Positions 1 to 5,953 of a stretch of 5,953 bases of DNA are shown one piece after another (position 1 is the first letter of the stretch; every line of letters starts with the position of its first letter). The notes below the pieces were generated by a model. It was not told the origin of the DNA, did not search any database, and worked only from the letters and a program-made list of their open reading frames with translations. The position numbers and the translations under genes are program-made. Source of the DNA: Candidatus Poseidoniaceae archaeon (lineage in GTDB: Archaea; Thermoplasmatota; Poseidoniia; Poseidoniales; Poseidoniaceae); contig JAQXFL010000043.1 of NCBI GenBank assembly GCA_029250345.1, forward strand, positions 1-5,953, read 5' to 3'.

Positions 1-1
1 C

Positions 2-1003
2 ATGGCGGAACTGCGTTTACAGACCGCTGCATCCGGTCGAATAGCACGTGAGAAATACGAGTTGAATACGGTTCAAGAAGCCATTCAAGAGCAAGGGTTA
101 GCGTGGCTTGACATCCTTCGACCTGATGATGAAGTCCGTCAATTTCTACTTGAAAGAATGGAGTTTGATGAACTCGCTGTCGAAGATGTTTTTGGGCCCG
201 CAGATACAACTGCTCAGAAGTTCATGAATCACCGTTTCATTGTCATCAATGCCCGTGATGCTGACAATCAACTGGATACCGAACCCGTTGCAATTTTCAT
301 CAAAGAAAACCTCATCATTACGGTTCGGCATTACAGCATCCCTGCGCTTAAAAAATTCAGGCTTCGCTTCAAAAATGCAGATGAAGAAGACTTGGCTTTA
401 GGAATCGATTTCCTACTCTACGAGTTACTGGATTCAATTGCTGACGATTGGACTCCCATTTTGAACTCCTATTCTCGCCAATTGGACCAACTCGAATTCC
501 AGGTGTTCGATCCGTCTAAAAAATACGATAATATTCTCGAAAGTCTGCACGATTTGAAGCGTTATCTGCGTGAAGCAAGCAAATCGATTGAGTCGTTGAA
601 TACCGTCACGATGAGATTGCTCAAACCAAACGAACGACTTATTGGTTCAGGGGCTGAACGCTACTTCTCTGACCTCAACCAGTTGTCAGTAGCGCTGGTG
701 AAGCGTGCCAACAACTACTCGTCAGGTGCAACTTCTGCACGTGATTCTTACCTCAGTAACATCAGCATGCAATTGGCCGAATCGAATGCGCAACTGACTG
801 AAGTGATGACCACGCTCACCATCATTGGTGCAATCATGCTGCCGTTGACGTTGATAGCAGGAATATTTGGTATGAACAATGAGGATTTACCGCTCAGTCA
901 AGTTGGTGGTTTTTGGGGAATTATTGCCATCATGCTGGCTTTTGCTTGTTTAATGCTGACCTTCTTCTGGCGACGCGGCTGGTTGAAGACCTACGAAGGT
1001 TAA
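2..1003 (+). CDS. corA: CorA-family divalent metal ion (Mg2+/Co2+) transport protein
   Basis: Membrane channel of the CorA family, which forms pentamers that admit Mg2+ (also Co2+ or Ni2+) to the cytoplasm. The 333-residue product has the family layout: a mixed alpha/beta cytoplasmic N-terminal domain (about residues 1-150), a long charged helical stalk (about 150-270), and two C-terminal membrane segments (about 273-289 and 304-325). The signature Gly-Met-Asn, the selectivity filter motif, is at residues 290-292, right after the first membrane helix (MLPLTLIAGIFGMN). The C-terminus ends in a short basic tail (RRGW...). Length is close to the well-studied Thermotoga CorA (about 350). The ATG lies one base inside the window, so no ribosome binding site can be seen and the true start could be upstream. 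It is followed by xseA after 6 bases (GTG start) or 39 bases (ATG start), suggesting co-transcription. The family call is firm; ion preference is not visible. Confidence 0.93.
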   Translation: MAELRLQTAASGRIAREKYELNTVQEAIQEQGLAWLDILRPDDEVRQFLLERMEFDELAVEDVFGPADTTAQKFMNHRFIVINARDADNQLDTEPVAIFIKENLIITVRHYSIPALKKFRLRFKNADEEDLALGIDFLLYELLDSIADDWTPILNSYSRQLDQLEFQVFDPSKKYDNILESLHDLKRYLREASKSIESLNTVTMRLLKPNERLIGSGAERYFSDLNQLSVALVKRANNYSSGATSARDSYLSNISMQLAESNAQLTEVMTTLTIIGAIMLPLTLIAGIFGMNNEDLPLSQVGGFWGIIAIMLAFACLMLTFFWRRGWLKTYEG

Positions 1004-1009
1004 GCGCGA

Positions 1010-2305
1010 GTGTTCAAGAACCGTGGACACTTCTTTCAGATCATGACCGGGAGTGGACAAGTCACGACTGGTCCGTTACCTATCGGCCAATTCGTTCAGT
1101 TGATCAAACAAACAGTTTCTCACGACCCATTGTTCCGAAATCAAGCCCTCAAGGGCGAGGTGACGCAATGGAAGCAATATGCAAGCGGCCACACTTACTT
1201 CTCCCTCCGGGACGAAGATGGGCAGATGAGTGCCGTGATTTGGAAAGGGAAGTGTCCCATTGATCCGAGCATCAAGGAAGGAAGTGAAGTCGTGGTTATT
1301 GCAACTCTCGACCTCTATGTCAAGCGTGGAAATATTCAGTTGGTCGTTCAACGAATCGAGCCAGTCAATATCCTTGGGGAATTGGAAAAAGCAAAGCGGC
1401 TGCTCATTGAGAATCTGAAACAAGAGGGTGAACTTGACCGTACCCGCCTCCGCATTCCAGCTGTTCCAAAACACATAGCCATCGTCACCGGCGCAGGTTC
1501 GGCAGCACTTTCAGACATGCATCGACTGATTGACAACCGATGGCCAGGATTACGCCGCACTGTGATTGGAGTCTTGGTTCAAGGTCCACGAGCACCACAG
1601 GAAATAGTTCGCGGCCTAGCCGTTACCCGCTCATTGGCAAATGAAGACACCGCAAATGAACGTGGTGAACCGCCAGTGGACTTGGTCATCGTCGGCAGAG
1701 GAGGGGGATCTCCAGAAGACCTTTGGGCGTTCAACTTGGAATCTGTAGCCAGAGCGATTTTGGCAAGTCCTGTACCAGTGGTGTCTGCCGTAGGTCATGA
1801 GTCGGATGTTCTGGTTTCTGATTTAGTAGCAGACCTTCGAGCATCAACACCGTCCGACGCAATTGAGCGCGTTGTCCCCTCACGCAATGAAATGGAGTTT
1901 CTCCTCGACGAGATGGACGAGCGCCTCAAGGTTGCATCTCGGCGACAACTGATCGATTGCCGACAAAAAATCACGGTCCTCCACTCAAGGTTACGAGTGG
2001 CTCCTCTCGCGGGTCTTAACCGTGCCAAAAGCGAAATGATGCGATTCGCTTCTCGAATCGACAGAGCGGCACGACAATCCTTGAGTGTTCAGTCAAATGC
2101 TTTGGCTCGGTATGAGGCGTCCCTTGCTGCCGTCCATCCTCAACGCGTTCTAGAAAGAGGGTACTCAATGACGCAAACTACGGAAGGAGCAGTTCTCAGT
2201 AGCGTTGAAGGGTTGCAATCAGGACAGGATATTATTCTCCATTTTGCTGACGGTTCTGCCGACGCACAGATTATCAAAACACAGAAAATTGAGGGAACAA
2301 AATGA
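1010..2305 (+). CDS. xseA: Exodeoxyribonuclease VII large subunit
   Basis: Catalytic subunit of exonuclease VII, which degrades single-stranded DNA from both ends in a metal-independent way and acts in repair and recombination with XseB. The N-terminus (about residues 20-115) is the OB-fold DNA-binding domain, with the family pattern ASGHTYFSLRDEDGQ. The catalytic domain shows VTGAGSAALSD, then RGGGS-P-EDLWAFN at residues 230-242 and VGHESD at 261-266, all diagnostic. A long charged helical region follows (about 285-385), then the C-terminal segment ERGYSMTQTTEGAVLSS with a terminal DG motif. At 431 residues it is slightly shorter than E. coli XseA (456). Start: GTG at 1010 has a weak GAAGG 10 bases upstream. 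In-frame ATG at 1043 gives an N-terminus as long as in bacterial homologues but lacks a clear ribosome binding site, so either is possible. The stop overlaps the xseB start by 4 bases. Confidence 0.95.
   Translation: MFKNRGHFFQIMTGSGQVTTGPLPIGQFVQLIKQTVSHDPLFRNQALKGEVTQWKQYASGHTYFSLRDEDGQMSAVIWKGKCPIDPSIKEGSEVVVIATLDLYVKRGNIQLVVQRIEPVNILGELEKAKRLLIENLKQEGELDRTRLRIPAVPKHIAIVTGAGSAALSDMHRLIDNRWPGLRRTVIGVLVQGPRAPQEIVRGLAVTRSLANEDTANERGEPPVDLVIVGRGGGSPEDLWAFNLESVARAILASPVPVVSAVGHESDVLVSDLVADLRASTPSDAIERVVPSRNEMEFLLDEMDERLKVASRRQLIDCRQKITVLHSRLRVAPLAGLNRAKSEMMRFASRIDRAARQSLSVQSNALARYEASLAAVHPQRVLERGYSMTQTTEGAVLSSVEGLQSGQDIILHFADGSADAQIIKTQKIEGTK
2291..2296 (+). promoter_or_regulatory. Ribosome binding site of xseB
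   Basis: GAGGGA lies 5 bases before the xseB ATG at 2302, inside the 3' end of xseA. It supports that start and translational coupling through the ATGA overlap. Confidence 0.7.
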
Positions 2306-2526
2306 CCGATGAACAACCAACATACACCGAAGCAGTACTGCGACTCGAAACCATAGTTTCAACACTTGAACGAGGTGGAATGGGTTTGGATGAAACACTG
2401 AAACTGTACGAGGAAGGGGCGGATTTACTCAAGCGATGCAAATCCGAATTAGCGACTGCTGAAGGCAAACTTAACGAGTTGCAACTGGATGAAATCGAAT
2501 CTGAACTCAAAGCGGAAAAGCAGTAA
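2302..2526 (+). CDS. xseB: Exodeoxyribonuclease VII small subunit
   Basis: Small subunit of exonuclease VII; in known enzymes several copies bind the helical region of one XseA. The 74-residue product matches the family along its length: a first helix (TEAVLRLETIVSTLERG), a turn (GGMGLDETL), then a second helix carrying the hallmark LKLYEEGADLLKRC and a charged tail (AEGKLNELQ). The length is usual for XseB (about 70-80). ATG at 2302 overlaps the xseA TGA (ATGA) and has GAGGGA upstream, so subunit synthesis is probably coupled. It stands alone and complete, with an acidic/basic, Gln-terminated tail and no oddities. Co-occurrence with xseA makes both assignments secure. Confidence 0.93.
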   Translation: MTDEQPTYTEAVLRLETIVSTLERGGMGLDETLKLYEEGADLLKRCKSELATAEGKLNELQLDEIESELKAEKQ

Positions 2527-2548
2527 TGGAAGGACCACATGGCATACT

Positions 2549-2555
2549 GAGGGAG
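2549..2555 (+). promoter_or_regulatory. Ribosome binding site of the MIP18/DUF59-like gene
   Basis: GAGGGAG sits 4 bases before the ATG at 2560, in the 33-base gap after xseB. It supports this start over the TAATG-overlapping ATG at 2526, which opens only a 36-codon frame. Confidence 0.65.
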
Positions 2556-2559
2556 AGCA

Positions 2560-2862
2560 ATGAAGCCAAAGAAAGTCCTCGCCATCAAACGTCGATTGAC
2601 GCGCCTAATTGGCTCTTGGAAAGATCCGCACACTGAACAAAACTTGTCAGAAACAAATCAAATTCAGGGTCTTGAAGTCACAGAAACTGGTAAGGTCAAC
2701 ATTGCTGTTGTCCCGGAAAGGCCTCATTGCCCGTGTTGTTTGTTTGATTTGCGGGACTTGCGGCTCAAAATCGCTCAAATTAAGGGAGTCACATCGGTGG
2801 AATTGATTGTGACTGGCGTTCCTGCAGCTGAACGGTGGACGCGTGTTCTCAATCCGCAATGA
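2560..2862 (+). CDS. MIP18/DUF59-like Fe-S cluster assembly domain protein
   Basis: Small (100-residue) soluble protein resembling the MIP18/DUF59 domain, found in SufT, PaaD and eukaryotic CIA2 proteins and at the N-terminus of Mrp/ApbC Fe-S carriers; family members help build or deliver iron-sulfur clusters. Visible features in order: a basic N-terminal helix (1-20); KDPHTEQNL (21-29), corresponding to the Mrp-type DPETGRNL motif; the strands QGLEVTETGKVNIAVV (36-51); the Cys-bearing loop PHCPCC (55-60), where the family normally has T-x-x-C-P; a helix (61-74); KGVTSVELIV (75-84), equal to the family's pGVxxVeV; and a final Trp-containing segment (RW, 92-93). It differs from most members by having three close cysteines (57, 59, 60) and a weak PPW motif. 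Start chosen for its GAGGGAG site. Its last 14 bases overlap the convergent membrane protein gene. The family call rests on pattern recognition only, and the target protein is unknown. Confidence 0.65.
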   Translation: MKPKKVLAIKRRLTRLIGSWKDPHTEQNLSETNQIQGLEVTETGKVNIAVVPERPHCPCCLFDLRDLRLKIAQIKGVTSVELIVTGVPAAERWTRVLNPQ

Positions 2863-3673
2863 CCCGTGCCTTCAGGACGAAATATGCCGGTAATGACCAG
2901 CCAAGTACCGCTACCAACCAAGCGATGAGAGAACCGGTGTAAACACCCCACTCTGGAAGCGCATACATTCCAACCATGGCGTAAACGGCTACACTTACGC
3001 CGCCCAAAGCCATAGGCCCTGCTGCACCACGTGGAACGGTTGGGCCTTGGGAAAGCCAAAGTGCGACCATGCTGGTAAGAAAAATGGCAGGGAAGACGGC
3101 GGCTAACCCGGCAATGAACGGTTGCCCCTGTGAAGAAAGCCAAACTGCTGCACCAATCGCTGCTGCTGCTGCACTTCCCCGAAGAATCAAAACTTGAAAC
3201 GCCACTGGTTCACTTCCCTTCGGTGCTTCACGTACATTCCAATTCATCCGTACGGCCAAACCAATAATCAGGACAAGGCCGAGTGTTGCTAAATTCCATG
3301 GAGATACGCCGTAACCCAAGGCAAACTCAACTGTGAACAACATAACCAATCCACAAACAAACCAAGCCGCTAATGCACCAAGCGCCGTGGTAAGAAGCGG
3401 GGATTTCGAATCACCCAACCGCGGTGGAAGATAAATCCAGACACTAAGAAAAAGTCCATTGATGAGCATGCCCATCGGCATGATAGCAAGACTTTGCATG
3501 AAGAGTTCTTCATCACCGGCAAGGTAAATGCCGGCTGCTGCCGGAAGAATTGTCGAAGGCATTGTACCCAATATCCCGCCCGTAAGGCCGCCCCATCGCT
3601 CGATAGCGAGGGTAACCAAAACAGCGATGAAACCAGCTAAGAAAGCGGAAACAAGCACCGAAGTTGCCAGCAT
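2849..3673 (-). CDS. Polytopic membrane protein with an internal duplication, function unknown
   Basis: I do not recognise the family. The 274-residue product is very hydrophobic, with about nine likely membrane segments (roughly 3-23, 29-52, 58-82, 94-117, 127-143, 161-181, 186-208, 218-238 and 242-267) and one charged loop (about 144-158). Two parts resemble each other at a constant offset of 156 residues without gaps: A13/A169, G33/G189, P39/P195, L43/L199, Y50/W206, L51/L207, Y81/Y237 and P84/P240. This suggests a duplicated transporter- or permease-like fold. The frame could begin at TTG 3697, overlapping the upstream stop (TTGA). However, a GAGGTG site at 3684-3679 is 5 bases before ATG 3673 and 2 before ATG 3676, so 3673 is preferred. 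It is probably translated after the histone-like gene on the same transcript. The 3' end overlaps the convergent gene. A transport role is inference only. Confidence 0.8.
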   Translation of the reverse strand: MLATSVLVSAFLAGFIAVLVTLAIERWGGLTGGILGTMPSTILPAAAGIYLAGDEELFMQSLAIMPMGMLINGLFLSVWIYLPPRLGDSKSPLLTTALGALAAWFVCGLVMLFTVEFALGYGVSPWNLATLGLVLIIGLAVRMNWNVREAPKGSEPVAFQVLILRGSAAAAAIGAAVWLSSQGQPFIAGLAAVFPAIFLTSMVALWLSQGPTVPRGAAGPMALGGVSVAVYAMVGMYALPEWGVYTGSLIAWLVAVLGWSLPAYFVLKARVIAD

Positions 3674-3678
3674 CATTG

Positions 3679-3684
3679 CACCTC
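3679..3684 (-). promoter_or_regulatory. Ribosome binding site deciding the membrane protein start
   Basis: On the minus strand GAGGTG lies 5 bases before ATG 3673 (2 before ATG 3676). No such site precedes the TTG at 3697, so this moves the start inward by 7-8 codons. Confidence 0.6.
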
Positions 3685-3693
3685 TGAGGTGAT

Positions 3694-4491
3694 TCAAGCG
3701 AACGGGTCCAGATGAACAATTTGGTCGACATCGATGCGTTTGTATCCACGTTCACGAGCATTTTCAGCCGCTTTGGAAAGCATGGCCCGCATCCATCCCA
3801 AAGACATCAGAGTCTGCATTTTCGTGATTGATTCAATGAAGTGAACCGGATTTCCGCCGAATTGGGTGTTGCTGCGAATATCGGATTCAAGTTGTTCAAC
3901 GACCATGTAATATGTTTCTATCAGTTCTTCAACAGCATCCTTGGTTACCGGCATCTTTGCATGCGTTTTAGCCAGCGAAAGAAGTGATGATTCTGTTAGA
4001 ATGCCGCCACCCTGGCTGATGACGAACTCTTCAGTTTGAGCGACCTCAGAAAACGATTCTTCATCGTCTGAATCGCTGCCTGCCCCCATGCCCATGCCCG
4101 CAACGGCAATCTCGAGGTGACGCGGTTTGATGGTGGCAACGCGATCTTTTTCTGCAGCGGCTTCAGCGTGATAAACCAGTTTAGAAAGATAAGTTTCAAC
4201 TTGCGAAATACCCGCTTGGACTGCGGCTGAACCTACCGATTCAACGGCATCGATTTCGTCAATCATCAGTTCACGGGTCCGATTGTAATTCAAACGGGTT
4301 CGGAACGGGTCGTCAAGCGTCTTGCGTTCCGGATCTTGGGAAAGGGTCGCCGCTTCCATCTCGGGGACAAAACGACGGATTTCTGCACACGCCAATTCAA
4401 CAAGTTGCTCCTTCACTGCACCAGCAAGTCGCATTTCAGTAAAATTTGAAGCAACTGCTCCTATGTGACCGGTCGAGTAAGGCTTTGCCAT
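3694..4491 (-). CDS. Histone-fold-like doublet protein
   Basis: A 265-residue protein with two regions that look like archaeal histone folds, which normally pair to bind or wrap DNA. Region 1 (about 72-130): helix 1 RELMIDEIDAVES, loop VGSA, long helix 2 (AVQAGISQVETYLSKLVYHA), then RVATIKPRHLEIAV, close to the archaeal histone ending GRKTIKAEDIELAV. Region 2 (about 164-262): helix 1 ESSLLSLAKTHAKM, loop PVTKDA, start of helix 2 (VEELIETYYMVVEQL), an apparent insertion of about 30 residues (205-234), then SKAAENARERG and KRIDVDQIVHL as the loop and third helix. A helical N-terminal extension (about 1-70) and an acidic linker (138-155, SDSDDEES) are not typical of archaeal histones (about 65-70 residues). 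ATG 4491 is chosen with GGTGGT directly before it; GTG 4524 is an alternative adding 11 residues. It could instead be a transcription-type histone-fold protein. The family is inferred from pattern, not search. Confidence 0.58.
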   Translation of the reverse strand: MAKPYSTGHIGAVASNFTEMRLAGAVKEQLVELACAEIRRFVPEMEAATLSQDPERKTLDDPFRTRLNYNRTRELMIDEIDAVESVGSAAVQAGISQVETYLSKLVYHAEAAAEKDRVATIKPRHLEIAVAGMGMGAGSDSDDEESFSEVAQTEEFVISQGGGILTESSLLSLAKTHAKMPVTKDAVEELIETYYMVVEQLESDIRSNTQFGGNPVHFIESITKMQTLMSLGWMRAMLSKAAENARERGYKRIDVDQIVHLDPFA

Positions 4492-4533
4492 ACCACCATC
4501 ACAACGCAGACGTAACTTGAACACTATGGTTGA

Positions 4534-4540
4534 TTTTTTT
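4534..4540 (-). promoter_or_regulatory. Possible TATA-like A tract before the histone-like gene
   Basis: An A7 run on the minus strand, followed by TC, lies at the junction of the zinc-protein and histone-like genes. If used as a weak TATA element, transcription would begin near 4510, about 20 bases before ATG 4491. No clear BRE is seen. Weak support. Confidence 0.2.
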
Positions 4541-4542
4541 GC

Positions 4543-4806
4543 TCACTCAACCATGCCGTCATCGCGGCCCATCGCTTGGGAAATCTCCCATGCGTGCAAG
4601 CATTCGTGGCCACCAAGGAACCCACCTGCTTCGCGACTTGGTCCGATAAATTCGGATGCACAGAACTGGCAAAACACACTTACAATGGGTTCGTTGTAGT
4701 ATGTCCCGTTCGGAGTTTTTCTCATAGGAATGCGTTTTCCAACATCTTCATGCGTCCAGCCTTCCAGTTTCTCGCAGATGTCATCGTCTTTCTGTTCTTG
4801 TTCCAT
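4543..4806 (-). CDS. Small Cys/His-rich, probable zinc-binding protein
   Basis: I do not recognise the family. The 87-residue product begins with an acidic, charged stretch (MEQEQKDDDICEKLEGW), has a basic, Pro-rich middle (24-40), and ends with a Cys/His cluster: Cys46-x2-Cys49, then His67-x-Cys69-x-His71 (pattern CQFC ... GGHECLH), which could hold one zinc ion. A Gly-rich turn (GGFLGG, 61-66) precedes the second half, and the tail is acidic (RDDGMVE). No membrane segment or signal peptide is seen. The frame is open to TTG 4833, but ATG 4806 has GGAGTGGT 4 bases upstream and starts 2 bases after the M24 stop, so it is preferred and probably coupled to that gene. The histone-like gene follows in the same direction. 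The product could be a nucleic-acid- or protein-binding adaptor, but the sequence does not tell which. Confidence 0.75.
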   Translation of the reverse strand: MEQEQKDDDICEKLEGWTHEDVGKRIPMRKTPNGTYYNEPIVSVFCQFCASEFIGPSREAGGFLGGHECLHAWEISQAMGRDDGMVE

Positions 4807-4808
4807 CG

Positions 4809-5953
4809 TTACCACTCCGTCAACCAAGGCCAAGCGCCACCAGCAGTTACCGGCCGCATACCTTCCTCATCTCGAATCCATGTGTCTTCACTGCCGATGC
4901 TGCCCTCTTCGTAGACGGCTTTCGGCTCGATTGCCATCGCCCCACCAACCGGCAGAGGACGATCGAAGCCGGATGCAACAACTGGGGATTCATCCAATTG
5001 CAACCCAACTGAATGGCCTAAGAATCTGCTTTGGTCTGGTTTCATGCCCATCAAATTGTCTTGGTATCCGAGTTCGACTGCAAGGGCGTATGCTTCATCC
5101 CAAGCAGCCTCACACGTCTCGCCTCGGTCAAGAACATCAACTACTGAATCCTTGACTGCGACCATATCCTCAAGACGTTGATGCCACAGTTCAGAAAGAG
5201 AACCGGCGACAAACATGCGCGTCATGTCGACGATGTAGCCTCTGTGAGCATGGACCAAATCGACCAATACTGGTTCGTTCGATTTAATTCGATGGAAGCC
5301 AGAGCCCATTCCCGCTAGGGGGTGTGCACCTGTTCCTCCAATCGCTGAATCAAAGAAAGAAGGAATACCTCCGGCACGACCAGTGACGATTACGCCACGA
5401 TCACACTGGAGGGGGAAACGGCGCATTTGCACACTGCCGCCAAACCCTTCCGAACGGCTTACTGCTTCCGCAGCAGCAACCAATTCCAGTTCAGTAATAC
5501 CTTCTCCACCGACCGCTTCAACGGCTTCGAACATTCGTAGCTGTACGTCGGCTGCTGCGTCCATTTGTTCTATTTCCCAGGCCGATTTGACTTCTCTCTG
5601 ACCGTGAATGATTCCCGTTACATCGGGACAGGTGCCAAGTTCGACAAAAATCTTGGCAAAACGCTCCGCAAATGTGGCAGGAATTTCCCCGTATTGCAAG
5701 CCAGGTGCTGTATCCACGCCTCGCTTTCGTAATGTGTCAACCAATTCGGCAGAACGCGGAAAAACAACCACTTCATGGGGGGCATCCGAGCCACCGCCTT
5801 CGAACTGTGCTCGTTGAAGCGAACGGCGAACAAAAAGAATCGACCGCTGTTCTTCAGCCGCCAGTGAAGGGATGTACATCGATGCATTTTGTCGGCCGCC
5901 TGCGTAATAGTAGAGATCGACGGGATGTTGGATAAATGCGCCCGAGATTCCTG
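4809..5953 (-). CDS. M24-family metallopeptidase (Xaa-Pro aminopeptidase/dipeptidase-like), 5' end beyond the window
   Basis: Cytoplasmic two-metal peptidase of the creatinase/prolidase class, which usually cleaves next to proline. The frame has a Met at 5879 but stays open to the right edge; the codons upstream read GISGAFIQHPVDLYYYAGG, matching the N-terminal creatinase domain (typically 'NlyYlTG'). The gene is therefore partial, with about 380 residues visible. Numbering from Met5879, the N-terminal domain runs to about 95 (LFVRRS...RA), then RxVKSAWEIEQM opens the pita-bread catalytic domain. All five metal ligands are visible: Asp207 (VLVDL), Asp218 (IVDMTRMF), His289 (GHSVGL), Glu318 (IEP) and Glu331 (SEDT). 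His186 fits the substrate-side His. The second His seven residues after the metal-binding one in E. coli AMPP is Asp296 here. The stop is 2 bases from the next gene. Exact substrate cannot be read; a non-peptidase homologue remains possible but less likely. Confidence 0.9.
   Translation of the reverse strand, partial: GISGAFIQHPVDLYYYAGGRQNASMYIPSLAAEEQRSILFVRRSLQRAQFEGGGSDAPHEVVVFPRSAELVDTLRKRGVDTAPGLQYGEIPATFAERFAKIFVELGTCPDVTGIIHGQREVKSAWEIEQMDAAADVQLRMFEAVEAVGGEGITELELVAAAEAVSRSEGFGGSVQMRRFPLQCDRGVIVTGRAGGIPSFFDSAIGGTGAHPLAGMGSGFHRIKSNEPVLVDLVHAHRGYIVDMTRMFVAGSLSELWHQRLEDMVAVKDSVVDVLDRGETCEAAWDEAYALAVELGYQDNLMGMKPDQSRFLGHSVGLQLDESPVVASGFDRPLPVGGAMAIEPKAVYEEGSIGSEDTWIRDEEGMRPVTAGGAWPWLTEW
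4811..4818 (-). promoter_or_regulatory. Ribosome binding site of the small zinc protein
   Basis: GGAGTGGT on the minus strand, 4 bases before ATG 4806, overlaps the end of the M24 gene. It decides the start against TTG 4833 and GTG 4815. Confidence 0.7.

Noticed and set aside
1076..1474. A 132-codon frame on the minus strand inside xseA.
   Set aside because: It is a shadow of xseA; the plus strand codes a full, motif-bearing exonuclease subunit.
2526..2636. A 36-codon frame starting at an ATG that overlaps the xseB stop (TAATG).
   Set aside because: It has no good ribosome binding site and no recognisable motif, and it is overlapped by the well-supported gene at 2560. Kept only as a possible leader peptide.
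3674..3697. TTG start for the membrane protein overlapping the upstream stop as TTGA.
   Set aside because: No ribosome binding site precedes it, while GAGGTG precedes ATG 3673 at a usual distance.
1010..4524. GTGTTCAAG occurs at the GTG start of xseA (1010) and, on the minus strand, at the possible GTG start of the histone-like gene (4524).
   Set aside because: Only nine bases match, the sequences diverge right after, and both GTGs are uncertain starts; chance is the simplest explanation.
4730..5155. A 141-codon plus-strand frame opposite the zinc protein and M24 genes.
   Set aside because: The composition is rich in Ser, Pro, Cys and His with no domain, and the opposite strand codes a clear M24 peptidase with all metal ligands.

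Overview
The window is gene-dense, about 49% G+C by eye, and holds eight protein genes with almost no non-coding DNA. I see no RNA genes, insertion sequences, CRISPR arrays or long repeats. The mix suggests a euryarchaeon, possibly a marine lineage such as Marine Group II (Poseidoniales). Archaeal-looking parts are a protein with two histone-fold-like segments, a MIP18/DUF59-type Fe-S assembly domain, an M24 peptidase of the Xaa-Pro class and GGAGTGGT/GAGGTG-type ribosome binding sites. Alongside them sits exonuclease VII (xseA-xseB), a typically bacterial enzyme. The lineage is an inference; nothing in the window fixes it.

Left half, + strand (2-2862): a CorA-type divalent cation channel, then xseA and xseB coding the two subunits of exonuclease VII (ATGA overlap), then a 100-residue MIP18/DUF59-like protein. 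Gaps are -4 to about 39 bases, so this reads as one transcription unit whose promoter lies left of the window.

Right half, - strand, read from right to left (5953-2849): an M24 metallopeptidase whose 5' end runs off the right edge, a small Cys/His-rich probable zinc-binding protein, the histone-fold-like doublet protein, and a polytopic membrane protein. These genes are also nearly contiguous (2 bases between the first two, about 51 before the histone-like gene, 20 before the membrane protein start). The two units converge tail to tail and their last codons overlap by 14 bases, so there is no room for a terminator between them.

Functional links: XseA and XseB form one enzyme. The other neighbours do not belong to an obvious shared pathway. 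The most unusual gene is the histone-like doublet, which has a long N-terminal extension, an acidic linker and an apparent insertion in its second fold. Several starts have been moved from the longest possible frame to codons with a ribosome binding site: the membrane protein to 3673, the histone-like protein to 4491 and the zinc protein to 4806. The M24 gene continues in frame past its first visible Met to the window edge.
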